A DNA stretch of 33,993 bases from CAZWRN01 sp964636275 (GTDB lineage Bacteria > Patescibacteriota > Microgenomatia > Daviesbacterales > UBA10151), in NCBI GenBank assembly GCA_964636275.1, contig CAZWRN010000014.1, forward strand, positions 1 to 33,993, given 5' to 3'. This document shows positions 1-8,060 of the stretch, piece after piece. The position numbers and the translations under genes were made by a program. The notes beneath the pieces are model-generated. The model was not told where the DNA came from and did no database searches. It saw only the letters and a list, made by a program, of their open reading frames with translations. The stretch's first letter is position 1, and each line of letters begins with the position of its first letter.

Positions 1-32
1 GCATATTATAAGTCTATTTTAGGAGTTTTACT

Positions 33-113
33 ATGAAATTTAGTTTTTCTTACAGAATACTTACAATAGAGATCCGATTAAATAACAAAGGCTTAGGAGC
101 GCACTTTTCCTAA
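33..113 (+). CDS. Candidate 26-residue small protein or leader peptide
   Basis: An ATG at 33 follows an AGGAG Shine-Dalgarno sequence (21-25) with 7 nt spacing. A short frame runs to a TAA at 111-113 that lies inside the 3' arm of the terminator at 87-119. The predicted peptide starts MKFSFSYRILTIEIR, is basic and hydrophobic, and has no recognisable domain. A TATTAT hexamer at 4-9 could be part of its promoter, but the window begins too close to see a -35. The combination of SD, ORF and terminator resembles a self-contained small gene. It could equally be a leader peptide or chance. No function is proposed. Confidence 0.4.
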   Translation: MKFSFSYRILTIEIRLNNKGLGAHFS

Positions 114-119
114 GCCTTT
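87..119 (+). terminator. Intrinsic terminator, possibly bidirectional
   Basis: A perfect 12-bp stem pairs 87-98 (AAAGGCTTAGGA) with 108-119, with a 9-nt loop. On the + strand it runs into a T-rich tail (TTTTTATTTATCTTT), ending the small ORF at 33. On the - strand the tail is weaker (TTTGTTATTT), but it lies just past the stop of the stress-protein gene at 124. Confidence 0.8.
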
Positions 120-123
120 TTAT

Positions 124-714
124 TTATCTTTGATGATAACTCGCATCTTTTGGTGACAGATCCGAACGAACACTTCTATCCGCAGTGGATATAGTCCTCA
201 CCTGTTGTGCACCATGCCGATCTAAGACCGATAATGCATCTTCAGAATCTCCTTGCTCTGATGGAATTGCGACCAATACTCCTCCGCTACGGATCGACTC
301 TTCATAGTGATGAGCATCCGTATCGGCTACACCCAGACCAGTCAAAGCTCCAATCAACCCACCCGCTAATACACCTGTTGTAGCACCGGAGACAGTGGTA
401 GCAGCAGCGCCTGTCAGGCCTAAAGCGGCAGCTATAGGACCACCTATCAGAACTGCTCCAATACCTGGAATAGTAATAGCTCCCACACCTACTAACAATC
501 CTGCCAGAGCACCAATAATTCCTCCAGTCGTGGCACCACTTGTCGCGCCTTCAACAACTGTTGCACCTGTAGCATCAGAAACTCTTCGCGCTTCCGCATG
601 ATCCTTCATAACAATCGATAGATCCTTCGGATCATAACCAAGCCGCTCTAGATCGGAAATTGCCTGTGAAGCATGATCTGAATCTCCAAACACACCTAAA
701 ATCATTTTTGACAT
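124..714 (-). CDS. General-stress-type protein with glycine-zipper membrane region (GSP17M/YflT-like)
   Basis: A 196-residue protein. The N-terminal ~45 residues (starting MSKMILGVFGDSDHA) resemble the small alpha/beta domain of YflT/general stress protein 17M: a strand, then a helix pairing 'D..A..AI..L...G' with a following 'SIVMKD' strand. Residues ~50-130 are a long Gly/Ala/Thr-rich glycine-zipper stretch able to form paired membrane helices. The C-terminus returns to a soluble segment containing GGVLVAIP and VLDRHGA, a second half of the same fold. The start is fixed by a strong AAAGGAGGTGA site just upstream. Its neighbour at 850 is another stress-type membrane protein, which suggests an envelope-stress role. 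Family assignment is by general resemblance; biochemical function is unknown. Confidence 0.65.
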   Translation of the reverse strand: MSKMILGVFGDSDHASQAISDLERLGYDPKDLSIVMKDHAEARRVSDATGATVVEGATSGATTGGIIGALAGLLVGVGAITIPGIGAVLIGGPIAAALGLTGAAATTVSGATTGVLAGGLIGALTGLGVADTDAHHYEESIRSGGVLVAIPSEQGDSEDALSVLDRHGAQQVRTISTADRSVRSDLSPKDASYHQR

Positions 715-811
715 CTTTATTCACCTCCTTTGAAATTAAGTAACAAGAAACAAATTACAAGATACAAATAAGTTTGGAGTAACTTGAAAATTGTTTCTTG
801 GTTCTTCTAAC

Positions 812-842
812 ACGAGGGCTCGCTTTGAATACGAGCCCCCGT
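812..842 (-). terminator. Hairpin downstream of the GlsB-like gene, probable terminator
   Basis: An inverted repeat pairs 812-822 (ACGAGGGCTCG) with 832-842, 11 bp with one mismatch and a 9-nt loop. It lies 8 nt past the stop of the 850-1101 gene. The following - strand sequence is only modestly T-rich, so termination may be partial and allow read-through into the stress-protein gene at 124-714. Confidence 0.6.
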
Positions 843-849
843 AACTTCA

Positions 850-1101
850 TTAGGCTCTGTTAAACATTCTTCCAATGTATAACACTAGCAACGAACCTGC
901 GACTGCAACCAGCAGTGAAGTAAAATTAAATCCAGTAACTGGGGTTCCTAGAAGCAATCCTCCTAAATACCCCCCCACAACTGACCCAACAATTCCTAAA
1001 ATGATTGAGCCGAGTAGTCCACCTCTTGACTCTCGAGGATCAATAAAATTTGCTACACTGCCAACAATAAGTCCAAAAACTATCCAAAGTAAAATTGACA
1101 T
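850..1101 (-). CDS. GlsB/YeaQ/YmgE-family stress-response membrane protein
   Basis: An 83-residue, very hydrophobic protein of the transglycosylase-associated (GlsB/YeaQ/YmgE) family. It starts MSILLWIVFGLIVGSVA, followed by the family's short polar turn (DPRESRGG), then a Gly-rich helix (LLGSIILGIVGSVVGGYLGG) and a last helix ending in a basic tail. Three membrane helices fit the family's usual size of 80-90 residues. A strong AAAGGAGGTGAGG site lies ~12 nt before the ATG, unlike the SD-less metabolic genes elsewhere in this window. Proteins of this family are induced by general or acid stress, but their molecular role is not known. Confidence 0.85.
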   Translation of the reverse strand: MSILLWIVFGLIVGSVANFIDPRESRGGLLGSIILGIVGSVVGGYLGGLLLGTPVTGFNFTSLLVAVAGSLLVLYIGRMFNRA

Positions 1102-1192
1102 TTTTTTGCCTCACCTCCTTTTTTCTATAATCCAATAGTAGAATTTAGTCGTAAGAATGGCAGTATTGCTGAGTAAGAAAGGCGCAAGAATA

Positions 1193-2170
1193 CTACGGTT
1201 GTAGAGGGGTTGTATTTTTTAAAAAATTTTCACCAGCATCAGGAAAACCAGCGATCACCGATAAAGCGCTTGGTTCAATTTGACAGATTAAAGGGGTTTT
1301 ACCGTACAATCTAGCATCGGCATGCACCAGTCTAGGAAACGGCGTATGCAGAATTAATTTTTTACCCTGAAGAATTTCAATTTTTTTGGTCAAATACTTT
1401 TTTCCAGTCAATAATCTGATCACAAATCTAAGTAATTCATACTTAGTCATTTTATAAATACTTACAGTCAAAAGATGATCATTTAATTGAGCCTTGGTTG
1501 CTAGAGGTAACCCCGGACCTATCAGCTGACCATTTCCAATCACAATAGCTGAAGCTTTTGCATGAACCTTCTTACCATCAACATCCAAATCAGCTGAATA
1601 CATATAAAAGTCCCAAAAGGATTTAATCATTTTAAAAAAAGCTGTAATCTCCCCATGCTCTAAACGCTGAATGTATTCATGCCCCTGAGCCTCCAAACCA
1701 ATACCAGCACTTTCAAGAAAATAGTATCCCTCCTCCAGATCCTGACCACCTATATTCACCACTTTGCCAACATCTATCTTGCGTACTCTACCCAACTTTA
1801 ACAGCATCACCGCTCTTTCCAAATCATTGGGAATAGACAACATCCGGGCAATATTCATAAATGAACCTAATGGTAAAATCCCCAAAATCACCCTAGTTCC
1901 AACTAAACCATTGGCGACTTCACCCACAGTACCATCGCCACCAGCAACTAAAACCACATCATACCCGTCTTTTACGGCTTCCCTGGCCAATCCGATAGCA
2001 TGTCCAGGTTTTCTGGTCGGAGCAAAATCAGCCTCAATTTGGTACTTTTGTAATAAATATTGAACCTGCTCTAAATAATAGTTAGAATCCCGGTGAAACA
2101 AAAAACCCCGTTTTACACCTGCTTTGGGATTAAAAATTAATTTATATTTCAGATTTGGATTTAAACTCAT
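1193..2170 (-). CDS. Diacylglycerol/lipid kinase (DagK/YegS/sphingosine-kinase family)
   Basis: A 325-residue ATP-dependent lipid kinase that would phosphorylate diacylglycerol or a related membrane lipid at the inner face of the membrane. The N-terminus has the NPKAG motif (residues 14-18) and the nucleotide-binding GGDGT motif at 77-81, followed by GEVANGL, as in the DAGK catalytic domain. LPLGSFMNIAR (where the family often has LPxGTxNDxAR) and a C-terminal two-layer beta domain complete the fold. The length is normal for bacterial YegS/DgkB-type enzymes. The gene follows the carboxypeptidase gene by 54 nt but has its own -10 (GATACT) exactly 6 nt before the ATG, so it may be transcribed separately as a leaderless mRNA. 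The exact lipid substrate cannot be told from sequence. Confidence 0.85.
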   Translation of the reverse strand: MSLNPNLKYKLIFNPKAGVKRGFLFHRDSNYYLEQVQYLLQKYQIEADFAPTRKPGHAIGLAREAVKDGYDVVLVAGGDGTVGEVANGLVGTRVILGILPLGSFMNIARMLSIPNDLERAVMLLKLGRVRKIDVGKVVNIGGQDLEEGYYFLESAGIGLEAQGHEYIQRLEHGEITAFFKMIKSFWDFYMYSADLDVDGKKVHAKASAIVIGNGQLIGPGLPLATKAQLNDHLLTVSIYKMTKYELLRFVIRLLTGKKYLTKKIEILQGKKLILHTPFPRLVHADARLYGKTPLICQIEPSALSVIAGFPDAGENFLKNTTPLQP

Positions 2171-2176
2171 CTTGTA

Positions 2177-2182
2177 AGTATC
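2177..2182 (-). promoter_or_regulatory. -10 element (GATACT) of a leaderless promoter
   Basis: GATACT on the - strand lies exactly 6 nt upstream of the ATG at 2170, which would put the transcription start on or next to the start codon. No convincing -35 and no SD were seen. Confidence 0.45.
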
Positions 2183-2224
2183 TACCCTAAAGAAACAAAT
2201 AACTATAAAAAATATGTAAGAAGT

Positions 2225-3172
2225 TTAATATCCAAGCTTTTTAAAAGAATAATCCAGCAGCTTTTGAGCATCTTCTCGCCGACTTGTGCAATTTAGCAAA
2301 ACCCCTATAACTTCAGCGTTACCTTTTTTAGCCAGGGTTACCAAGGTTAATCCAGCCTCAGGAGTGTATCCTGTTTTCAACCCTAATACCCCCGGGTAAG
2401 TAGTCAGCAGATTTATCCCAGAATACAACTCATAATCTTGATGATTTTCAGTTTTGGGTAAATAGATATACGGGCTTGAACTAATTTTCACCACATCCGG
2501 GTATTTGGCTATCAGATACCGGCTCATCAAAGCTACATCATAAGCCGTAGAGAAACGCTCTTTTAATTTGGTTGGCTCTGATGGATCATCCTCCTCCAAA
2601 CCCGTAGGATTGATAAACAATGTATTATTCATCCCTAGCATTTTGGCTTTCGTATTCATCTCTTGAATAAATTCTGCCCGATCTCCGGTGACGTTTTCTG
2701 CTAAAACTTCAGCTGCATCATTGGCTGAAACTAAAAAAATGCCACTCAGTAACTCTTCCAGGGTCATCTTTTCTCCAGCAATCAATATCATCTCGTCTGG
2801 CTCTACCTCTTCGGCAGCTTTGGAGACAATGAAAGTATCTGTATATTTTTTATGATCAAGCGCAATGATGGCGGTCATTATCTTAGTTAAGGAAGCAATT
2901 GGTTTTTTAAGTTGAGAATTCTTTGAATAAAGTACCTGACCGGTGTTGGCTTCAACAAAAAAAGCTGCTTCACCCGTGATCTCCGGAGCATCAGCATAAC
3001 TACTTGCAGTAGCTTCCAGCGGCGTCCAGATATTTTCGGAAAAGTTACTGGTAGATACACCTAGTACCGGCGAAATAAGCTCTGACTGTGGCAATTTGTC
3101 ATACCACCATAACCCACCGGCCATCAATAAAAATATCATAATTAGTCCGGAAAAAGCAGTTGTCCAGCGCAT
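2225..3172 (-). CDS. dacA: D-alanyl-D-alanine carboxypeptidase (PBP5/DacA-type, serine family S11)
   Basis: A 315-residue membrane-anchored penicillin-binding protein that removes the terminal D-Ala from peptidoglycan pentapeptides outside the membrane. An N-terminal hydrophobic helix (~residues 5-22) serves as signal or anchor. The three catalytic motifs are intact: SLTK (S94, K97), SAN (149-151) and KTG (266-268) in GLKTGYT. The C-terminal beta domain of E. coli PBP5 is absent, as in many short S11 enzymes. The start lies 3 nt after the stop of the beta-helix gene, so the two are co-transcribed. Its product, tetrapeptide stems, is the donor substrate of the L,D-transpeptidase at 4381. Confidence 0.92.
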   Translation of the reverse strand: MRWTTAFSGLIMIFLLMAGGLWWYDKLPQSELISPVLGVSTSNFSENIWTPLEATASSYADAPEITGEAAFFVEANTGQVLYSKNSQLKKPIASLTKIMTAIIALDHKKYTDTFIVSKAAEEVEPDEMILIAGEKMTLEELLSGIFLVSANDAAEVLAENVTGDRAEFIQEMNTKAKMLGMNNTLFINPTGLEEDDPSEPTKLKERFSTAYDVALMSRYLIAKYPDVVKISSSPYIYLPKTENHQDYELYSGINLLTTYPGVLGLKTGYTPEAGLTLVTLAKKGNAEVIGVLLNCTSRREDAQKLLDYSFKKLGY

Positions 3173-3175
3173 ATA

Positions 3176-4282
3176 TTATTCTTTTCTACCAACACCTAAA
3201 GGAGGGACAGTTAAAACAGTTGGAATATGAATTGTGAATTCCCGATCTTTATTTAAGATCTTTTCCTGCAAAATTGTTTTAACATCATTCACCCCCCAAA
3301 AATTGGGGCCAAAAGTATATTCACCTCCACACCCGTTACCAATAAAAGAAACCATTCCTAATATACTATTCTCACTAAATCTGACTCGACTATCACAGGC
3401 TATTTTTATAGTTGAACTTCCTGAGAAACGATTGAAACGGGCCTCACCAGCAGTTGTCTCAAGACCAGTCGAAAGAACCAAAGCATCTTTTCCTGGCATC
3501 TCAAATACATTATTTAAAATTTCTGGTGCACCAATCCGCATCGGATCAATCACCAATCCCTGACCATGTAAATTGAGAAATAAATTATCCGCGATTCTCG
3601 GCCTACCACCTACAATCAAAACTGATTGACGCAACGCCTGTTCAAAAATGTTATTGATAATACTGACGTTTCCTCCCGTCACACAAACCGCACATTCTCC
3701 TACTTCACGTAAGACGCTATCCCGGATAATCACGTCATTTTTGATTTCGAGCCGACGATAATTGGATAACATTGTCGATGCAATGACGCCATGATCGACC
3801 GATATTTGGTTGATATCATATCGGGATGGATAATCAGCAGCTGAACGAAAATAGATTGGCTGTTCTTTGGTACCAATAGATTGCAGACGACTAAAATGAA
3901 TCTGAACTTTAGTCTTTTCATCCCAAAAAGGTTCATTGGTATTCACCCCATGATAAGGCTCTTTTGTATTGATACCACTTTTTAAAAGCCAGGGCCAAAA
4001 ATGAAAATTAAACCGGTCACCAATGGGAATAATTTTTACCAAAGTGCCTGGTTTAATGATCACTTGTGTACCAGGCGTAGTAATAGTATCCCCCACTATC
4101 GTAATTTCACCTTCCCAGATCTGATTACGAATAAGCAGACCCGATACTGAGGTATTACTGACCTTTTTTTCAGGTAGTAAGAAAGCTAAACCATAGGCAA
4201 AAAAAAGATAAGCCCAACCACAAAAAATAACACCAATCAGAAAATAAAAAAACCAATGCATCCGGGGCAATTGTATTTTCAT
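3176..4282 (-). CDS. Membrane-anchored right-handed beta-helix protein, function unknown
   Basis: A 368-residue protein with one N-terminal membrane helix (~12-34) and a long extracellular region. Repeated short strands with N/I/G spacing (e.g. NNIFEQALRQSVLIVGG, ADNLFLNLHGQGLVI, LNNVFEM, FNRFSGSSTIKI) look like the coils of a parallel beta-helix of the NosD/pectate-lyase-like class. There is no visible catalytic motif. A segment near residue 60 (IVGDTITTPGTQVIIKPGT) resembles the beta-helix entry often seen in surface proteins. An AGAGGA site lies 7 nt before the ATG. It heads a two-gene unit with the D,D-carboxypeptidase, which suggests a cell-surface or wall-linked role, but this is context only. 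Confidence 0.6.
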   Translation of the reverse strand: MKIQLPRMHWFFYFLIGVIFCGWAYLFFAYGLAFLLPEKKVSNTSVSGLLIRNQIWEGEITIVGDTITTPGTQVIIKPGTLVKIIPIGDRFNFHFWPWLLKSGINTKEPYHGVNTNEPFWDEKTKVQIHFSRLQSIGTKEQPIYFRSAADYPSRYDINQISVDHGVIASTMLSNYRRLEIKNDVIIRDSVLREVGECAVCVTGGNVSIINNIFEQALRQSVLIVGGRPRIADNLFLNLHGQGLVIDPMRIGAPEILNNVFEMPGKDALVLSTGLETTAGEARFNRFSGSSTIKIACDSRVRFSENSILGMVSFIGNGCGGEYTFGPNFWGVNDVKTILQEKILNKDREFTIHIPTVLTVPPLGVGRKE

Positions 4283-4345
4283 ATTTATATCCTCTCCCCG
4301 CTCTTTGTTTGCAGGATAGTTTTTTACCTATAAAAAATCAATCGC

Positions 4346-4374
4346 TTGACTTTACTTACAAACTTACTGATGAT
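4346..4374 (+). promoter_or_regulatory. Promoter of the L,D-transpeptidase gene, probably leaderless
   Basis: TTGACT (4346-4351), a 17-nt spacer and GATGAT (4369-4374) lie 6 nt before the ATG at 4381. The -35 is near consensus; the -10 matches 4 of 6. No SD is seen. Confidence 0.45.
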
Positions 4375-4380
4375 TAATAT

Positions 4381-5106
4381 ATGCTAAAACTACTGCCACT
4401 TTTAGTCATAATTTCTCTTTTAATAGCTGCCTCACAGTTTACTCCAACCAAACGTTTTATTGCTTACAATTTAGGTATTTCTGGTGATGCTACTCACTCT
4501 TGCTGTGAAGAAGATATTGTAGCCCAGTCCAATGGAGAGTTTGATGAAAATGCCCATACCGCAATCTTCGAAGGTGAGGTAGTTGATTATCCAAAAACCT
4601 CTCTTAGCCAAGGACAAAACAAAAGCAACCGGGATCTAGCATTGTCAGATGATCCTCTACCTAAAGTATTAGGCACAACTACCTCGGATGGTAAAGAGAA
4701 ATGGATAGAAGTTTCCCTGGATCAGCAGATGCTGCGAGCTTGGGAAGGTAGTAATATTGTTATGGAATTTCCAATCTCATCTGGAAAATGGTTTCCTACC
4801 CCAAAAGGAACCTTTGAAATCTGGTATAAAACTCTTAACCAAAGAATGGAAGGAGGCAAAAAGGAACTAGGAACTTATTACAATCTGCCAAATGTCCCTC
4901 ATAATATGTTTTTTTATAAAGGATTCGCCGTACATGGAGCTTACTGGCACAATAACTTTGGCCACCCGATGAGTCACGGCTGTGTAAATGCTCCTCTAGA
5001 TAAAGTTGGGGCGCTCTTTGAATGGACTGGGCCTGTAGTCACTCCCGGTAAAAATGTAGCCCGAGCTGATGCCTCAAATCCAGGCACCAAAGTATTTGTG
5101 CATTAA
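4381..5106 (+). CDS. L,D-transpeptidase (YkuD domain), secreted
   Basis: A 241-residue exported enzyme that would make 3-3 peptidoglycan cross-links or attach proteins to the wall. A hydrophobic N-terminus (residues ~3-18) acts as signal or anchor; residues ~35-100 form a low-complexity linker. The YkuD domain begins at ~107 (WIEVSLDQQMLRAWEG). The catalytic motif is complete: H185 in VHGAYWH, then SHGC (198-201) with nucleophile C201, followed by VN. The pair CC at 41-42 in the linker is unusual. It is divergent from the beta-helix/dacA pair and its stop abuts the VanW-like gene, so the segment forms a wall-remodelling group. Confidence 0.92.
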   Translation: MLKLLPLLVIISLLIAASQFTPTKRFIAYNLGISGDATHSCCEEDIVAQSNGEFDENAHTAIFEGEVVDYPKTSLSQGQNKSNRDLALSDDPLPKVLGTTTSDGKEKWIEVSLDQQMLRAWEGSNIVMEFPISSGKWFPTPKGTFEIWYKTLNQRMEGGKKELGTYYNLPNVPHNMFFYKGFAVHGAYWHNNFGHPMSHGCVNAPLDKVGALFEWTGPVVTPGKNVARADASNPGTKVFVH

Positions 5107-5757
5107 TTACTGCAATACAGATACACGCAAGTTATCACCATCAAAGTTAAATTTAAAAGTAACAGCAGACTCCTTGTTATTGGTTATATACAAATTCTGC
5201 AGTGCACTTACTCCAGTAGATCCTGGGTCAGCATAGATAGCTACACCATGTTCTTTGGGAATTTCATTGATGGCATAAAAGTCATGGTTGGTCGGAGCAA
5301 CTGGATTTAAACCTGCATCTTTAGCCGCCCAATTTATAACAGAAGCTAAATGGCACACTCCCATCCCATACAAACGTCCATCATATTTATAGCCCTCTTC
5401 TCCACCAAAATGTGAGCGAGTAGTTAAAGTAGGATTTTTATACTCTTCAGGCACTAAATCATGAAAGGCAAATGTTTCCCCAGGCTGTAAAATAAACGAA
5501 TATTCAAATGGAGACCGGACTTCCTCCCAGTTTACAACTGAACCTTTAGATACAACTCCACGCATATAGGCCATATTCAAAAGAATATTGTCTTTATAAA
5601 TGTCATTTAACGGTCGGTTAATTTGCCGATTTTCTAATGAAATCGAACGTTCCCCGAGTACAACTGGAGTCTTGTCCTGAACCGGCACAGCTAAACCAAC
5701 CTGTGACAGAGCCAATTGAGATACTATTAATAATGTCGAAATTGAACTTTGTATCAT
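5107..5757 (-). CDS. VanW-like family protein, exported
   Basis: A 216-residue protein with an N-terminal signal-like helix (~residues 3-24). The VanW hallmark follows: QPGETFAFHDLVPEE (91-105), then GMGVCHLASVINWAA (131-145) with an invariant-looking Cys135, and H158 in a P.NHD.Y segment. The family is named from vancomycin-resistance clusters, but its biochemical role is not established and it should not be read as a resistance gene. It is convergent with the L,D-transpeptidase, with stop codons directly adjacent (5104-5106 and 5107-5109). The start is preceded by an imperfect TTCACA-17-CATAAA pair and by a small inverted repeat that could be an operator. Confidence 0.8.
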   Translation of the reverse strand: MIQSSISTLLIVSQLALSQVGLAVPVQDKTPVVLGERSISLENRQINRPLNDIYKDNILLNMAYMRGVVSKGSVVNWEEVRSPFEYSFILQPGETFAFHDLVPEEYKNPTLTTRSHFGGEEGYKYDGRLYGMGVCHLASVINWAAKDAGLNPVAPTNHDFYAINEIPKEHGVAIYADPGSTGVSALQNLYITNNKESAVTFKFNFDGDNLRVSVLQ

Positions 5758-5772
5758 ATGTTTTATGCGAAC

Positions 5773-5789
5773 TCACAAAATCCTTGTGA
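5773..5789. repeat. Short perfect inverted repeat upstream of the VanW-like gene
   Basis: TCACAA (5773-5778), a 5-nt centre and TTGTGA (5784-5789) form a 17-bp palindrome overlapping the likely promoter of the - strand gene starting at 5757. It could bind a dimeric repressor, but no regulator gene is nearby. Confidence 0.35.
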
Positions 5790-5925
5790 ATTCACTCAAA
5801 CAAATGAAGAAAAAGAAGCTAACTGTAGACTATAATTATATCATACTATAGGACTAAATGCAAGTATTTTAGGCATCAAAATGCCCAAATCTGAGGCTAA
5901 AATTCATCTTTTCTACTTCTTCACC

Positions 5926-5950
5926 CTTTACGCTTTACGCTTTACGCTTT
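5926..5950. repeat. Tandem heptamer array (CTTTACG)x3.6
   Basis: Three perfect copies of CTTTACG plus CTTT lie just upstream of the FAD-dehydrogenase gene. The same heptamer family recurs at 11954-11981 and 16161-16182, and in degenerate form near 18107-18135. Confidence 0.9.
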
Positions 5951-5955
5951 AAACT
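5927..5955 (+). promoter_or_regulatory. Promoter formed by the heptamer repeat, leaderless
   Basis: TTTACG (5927-5932, 4/6 to TTGACA) comes from the first heptamer. After 17 nt, TAAACT (5950-5955) sits exactly 6 nt before the ATG at 5962. No SD is seen. Confidence 0.5.
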
Positions 5956-5961
5956 AAATAC

Positions 5962-7695
5962 ATGCTGTCTGATTCACTCAAAAGTGTGGTTAAAGGAGAT
6001 GTTCTTTCCGACGAAATGACTCTAACAGCCTTTTCTAAAGACGCCTCTGTATTTGCCATCAAACCTCAAGTAGTTATCGCTCCCAAGGATAGTGATGATC
6101 TCAAAGCTTTAGTCAAATTTATCAATCAAGATCCGTCTCAAAAACTGTCTCTAACCCCCCGGGCCGCCGGCACTTGTATGTCAGGCGGTGCTATCAACGA
6201 CTCAATAACTCTCGATATGCTTAAATATTTCAATCAAATGATATTTGTGGGTGATGATTATGCTATTACTCAGCCGGGAGTTTTTTACCGGGATTTTGAA
6301 AAACATACCCTAGAAAAAAATCTATTACTACCTTGCTACACCTCTTCACGTGAACTTAACACCGTTGGGGGAATGGTTGGAAACAACTCAGCTGGCGAAA
6401 AATCACTCAACTATGGCCAAACTGAACGCTATGTCAGACGGCTCAAAATGGTTTGTGCTGATGGTAACGAATACGAATTCAAACCTTTAACTAAAGAAGA
6501 ACTTGATCAAAAACTCATTCAAAGGGATTTTGAAGGTGAAGTCTATCAAAAGATCTATCAACTCTTAACTCAAAATCCTGAACTAATCCAATCTAAAAAA
6601 CCGATAACTTCCAAAAACTCAACTGGCTATGCGCTCTGGAATGTCATGCAAAATGGCAAATTTGATCTAACTAAACTTATCACCGGTTCGCAAGGAACAC
6701 TGGGAATTGTGACAGAGGTCGAATTCCAGCTCACCAGACCCAAAACCCATACCGCCATGTTAGAAATTGAGTTGGATTCGCTGGATAAACTCGATCAGAT
6801 CGTCTTAGAAGTTCTTAAATTTACACCAGAAAGTTTTGAATGTTTTGACGATCAAACTCTAAAGTATGCCACTAAATTTTTAGGTGATGTGATCAAAGAT
6901 TTTAAAAAGACTCCCAAATGGCTTGCACCTTTCAAGCTTATCCCGGAGATAATCGCTTCCTGGACCAAAAGTTTCCCTAAACTGGTTTTAATTGCTGAGT
7001 TTACGGCTGAAGATGAAAACACCCCTATGGAACAAGTCCATTTATGCCAATCAGCTTTAAAAAGATTTGATATTAAAACCAGAGCAGTCGCTTCCAATGA
7101 TGAAGAAAAATACTGGATCATCAGACGAGATAGTTTCAATATTTTACGTCATCATTCAGGTGGTACTGTCAGAACGGCTCCTTTTATCGATGATATCTGC
7201 GTCAAACCAGAAAAATTACCCCAGTTTTTACCAAGACTCCAGCAAACGCTTGAGCCATACAAAGACCGGATCACCTATACTATCGCCGGACATATCGGCA
7301 ACGGTAATTTTCATATCATCCCACTAATGGATCTAACCAAAGAGAATGTCAGACAGGTGATACCTGAGCTCTCACAAAAAGTGTTTCAGGTGGTATTAGA
7401 GTCTCAAGGCACCATGGCTGCCGAACACAATGATGGCTTGGTCAGAGGGGGCTATTTACCATTGATGTATGGCGAGGAGATGTATCAGCTATTTAAAGAG
7501 GTGAAAGAGATCTTTGATCCAAATAATATCTTCAATCCGCACAAAAAAACTGACGCCACTATTCAGTATGCAGTCGACCATATCGACCAAACCTACGCAG
7601 TAAAAGCAATTGAAGACTATGGCAGTAAAGTCACATCCGCACCAATTGAACCTCAAGCCGTAGAAACACTACCTACTACTCCACCTCAACATTAG
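5962..7695 (+). CDS. FAD/FMN-containing dehydrogenase (GlcD/D-lactate dehydrogenase type)
   Basis: A 577-residue flavoprotein of the vanillyl-alcohol-oxidase fold, probably oxidising a 2-hydroxy acid such as D-lactate or glycolate. The N-terminal FAD-binding half carries the pyrophosphate-loop signatures TPRAAGTCMSGG and LNTVGGMVGNNSAGE with YGQT. The C-terminal FAD-oxidase_C half carries GHIGNGNFHIIPL and AAEHNDGLVRGGYLP, whose His residues line the active site in this family. It ends with FNPHKK and a ~45-residue Pro/Thr-rich tail; there is no C-terminal 4Fe-4S domain, so it is the GlcD-only type. No GlcE/GlcF partners are adjacent, and the electron acceptor is unknown. It overlaps the DUF805 gene by 4 nt, tail to tail. 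Confidence 0.88.
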   Translation: MLSDSLKSVVKGDVLSDEMTLTAFSKDASVFAIKPQVVIAPKDSDDLKALVKFINQDPSQKLSLTPRAAGTCMSGGAINDSITLDMLKYFNQMIFVGDDYAITQPGVFYRDFEKHTLEKNLLLPCYTSSRELNTVGGMVGNNSAGEKSLNYGQTERYVRRLKMVCADGNEYEFKPLTKEELDQKLIQRDFEGEVYQKIYQLLTQNPELIQSKKPITSKNSTGYALWNVMQNGKFDLTKLITGSQGTLGIVTEVEFQLTRPKTHTAMLEIELDSLDKLDQIVLEVLKFTPESFECFDDQTLKYATKFLGDVIKDFKKTPKWLAPFKLIPEIIASWTKSFPKLVLIAEFTAEDENTPMEQVHLCQSALKRFDIKTRAVASNDEEKYWIIRRDSFNILRHHSGGTVRTAPFIDDICVKPEKLPQFLPRLQQTLEPYKDRITYTIAGHIGNGNFHIIPLMDLTKENVRQVIPELSQKVFQVVLESQGTMAAEHNDGLVRGGYLPLMYGEEMYQLFKEVKEIFDPNNIFNPHKKTDATIQYAVDHIDQTYAVKAIEDYGSKVTSAPIEPQAVETLPTTPPQH

Positions 7696-8057
7696 AAACG
7701 AATTGATTGGGGTTTTTCTCCATATTTATTCTTTTTAGGGTCACCTGGAATAAAAAAAAGCGCAACTATTACAAAAAAACCAATCAAAGGAAGAAGAGAG
7801 AAAATCACAAACCAGCCAGATTTACCCAAATCGTGCCACCTTTTGATATGGAGCCCTATCTGAGCAAACCACAAAAATATGACAAACGCAACCAATCCCA
7901 ACCATAATAAAAATATGAGCAAAAACAACTCGGAACTAACTGAGGCTATTCCAGATCTGCCAAACTGAATTAAAACAGAAATCAGAATATTTAAACTAAT
8001 CGTACTTAAAAAATAAACTGTCCTGCTAACTCGTCCTTGAAAAAGATTAATTTTCAT
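7692..8057 (-). CDS. DUF805 family membrane protein
   Basis: A 121-residue protein with about four membrane helices. DUF805 signatures are clear: an N-terminal F.GR.SR..Y pattern (FQGRVSRTVYF), the central IGLHIKRWHDLGKSGWF and the C-terminal FFIPGDPKKNKYGEKP. The function of the family is unknown. It is the last gene of a unit with 8061-8684 (3-nt gap) and the aldolase. Its stop overlaps the stop of the FAD dehydrogenase on the other strand. Confidence 0.9.
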   Translation of the reverse strand: MKINLFQGRVSRTVYFLSTISLNILISVLIQFGRSGIASVSSELFLLIFLLWLGLVAFVIFLWFAQIGLHIKRWHDLGKSGWFVIFSLLPLIGFFVIVALFFIPGDPKKNKYGEKPQSIRF

Positions 8058-8060
8058 ATA

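Noticed and set aside
395..601. Antisense ORFs of 60-120 codons inside real genes (e.g. 395-601 +, 1764-2063 +, 6852-7139 -, 11991-12356 +)
   Set aside because: They mirror well-supported genes on the other strand, have no RBS or promoter and show biased low-complexity composition.
5107..5757. Vancomycin resistance
   Set aside because: VanW-like proteins are common outside van clusters and no vanHAX or vanRS genes are here.
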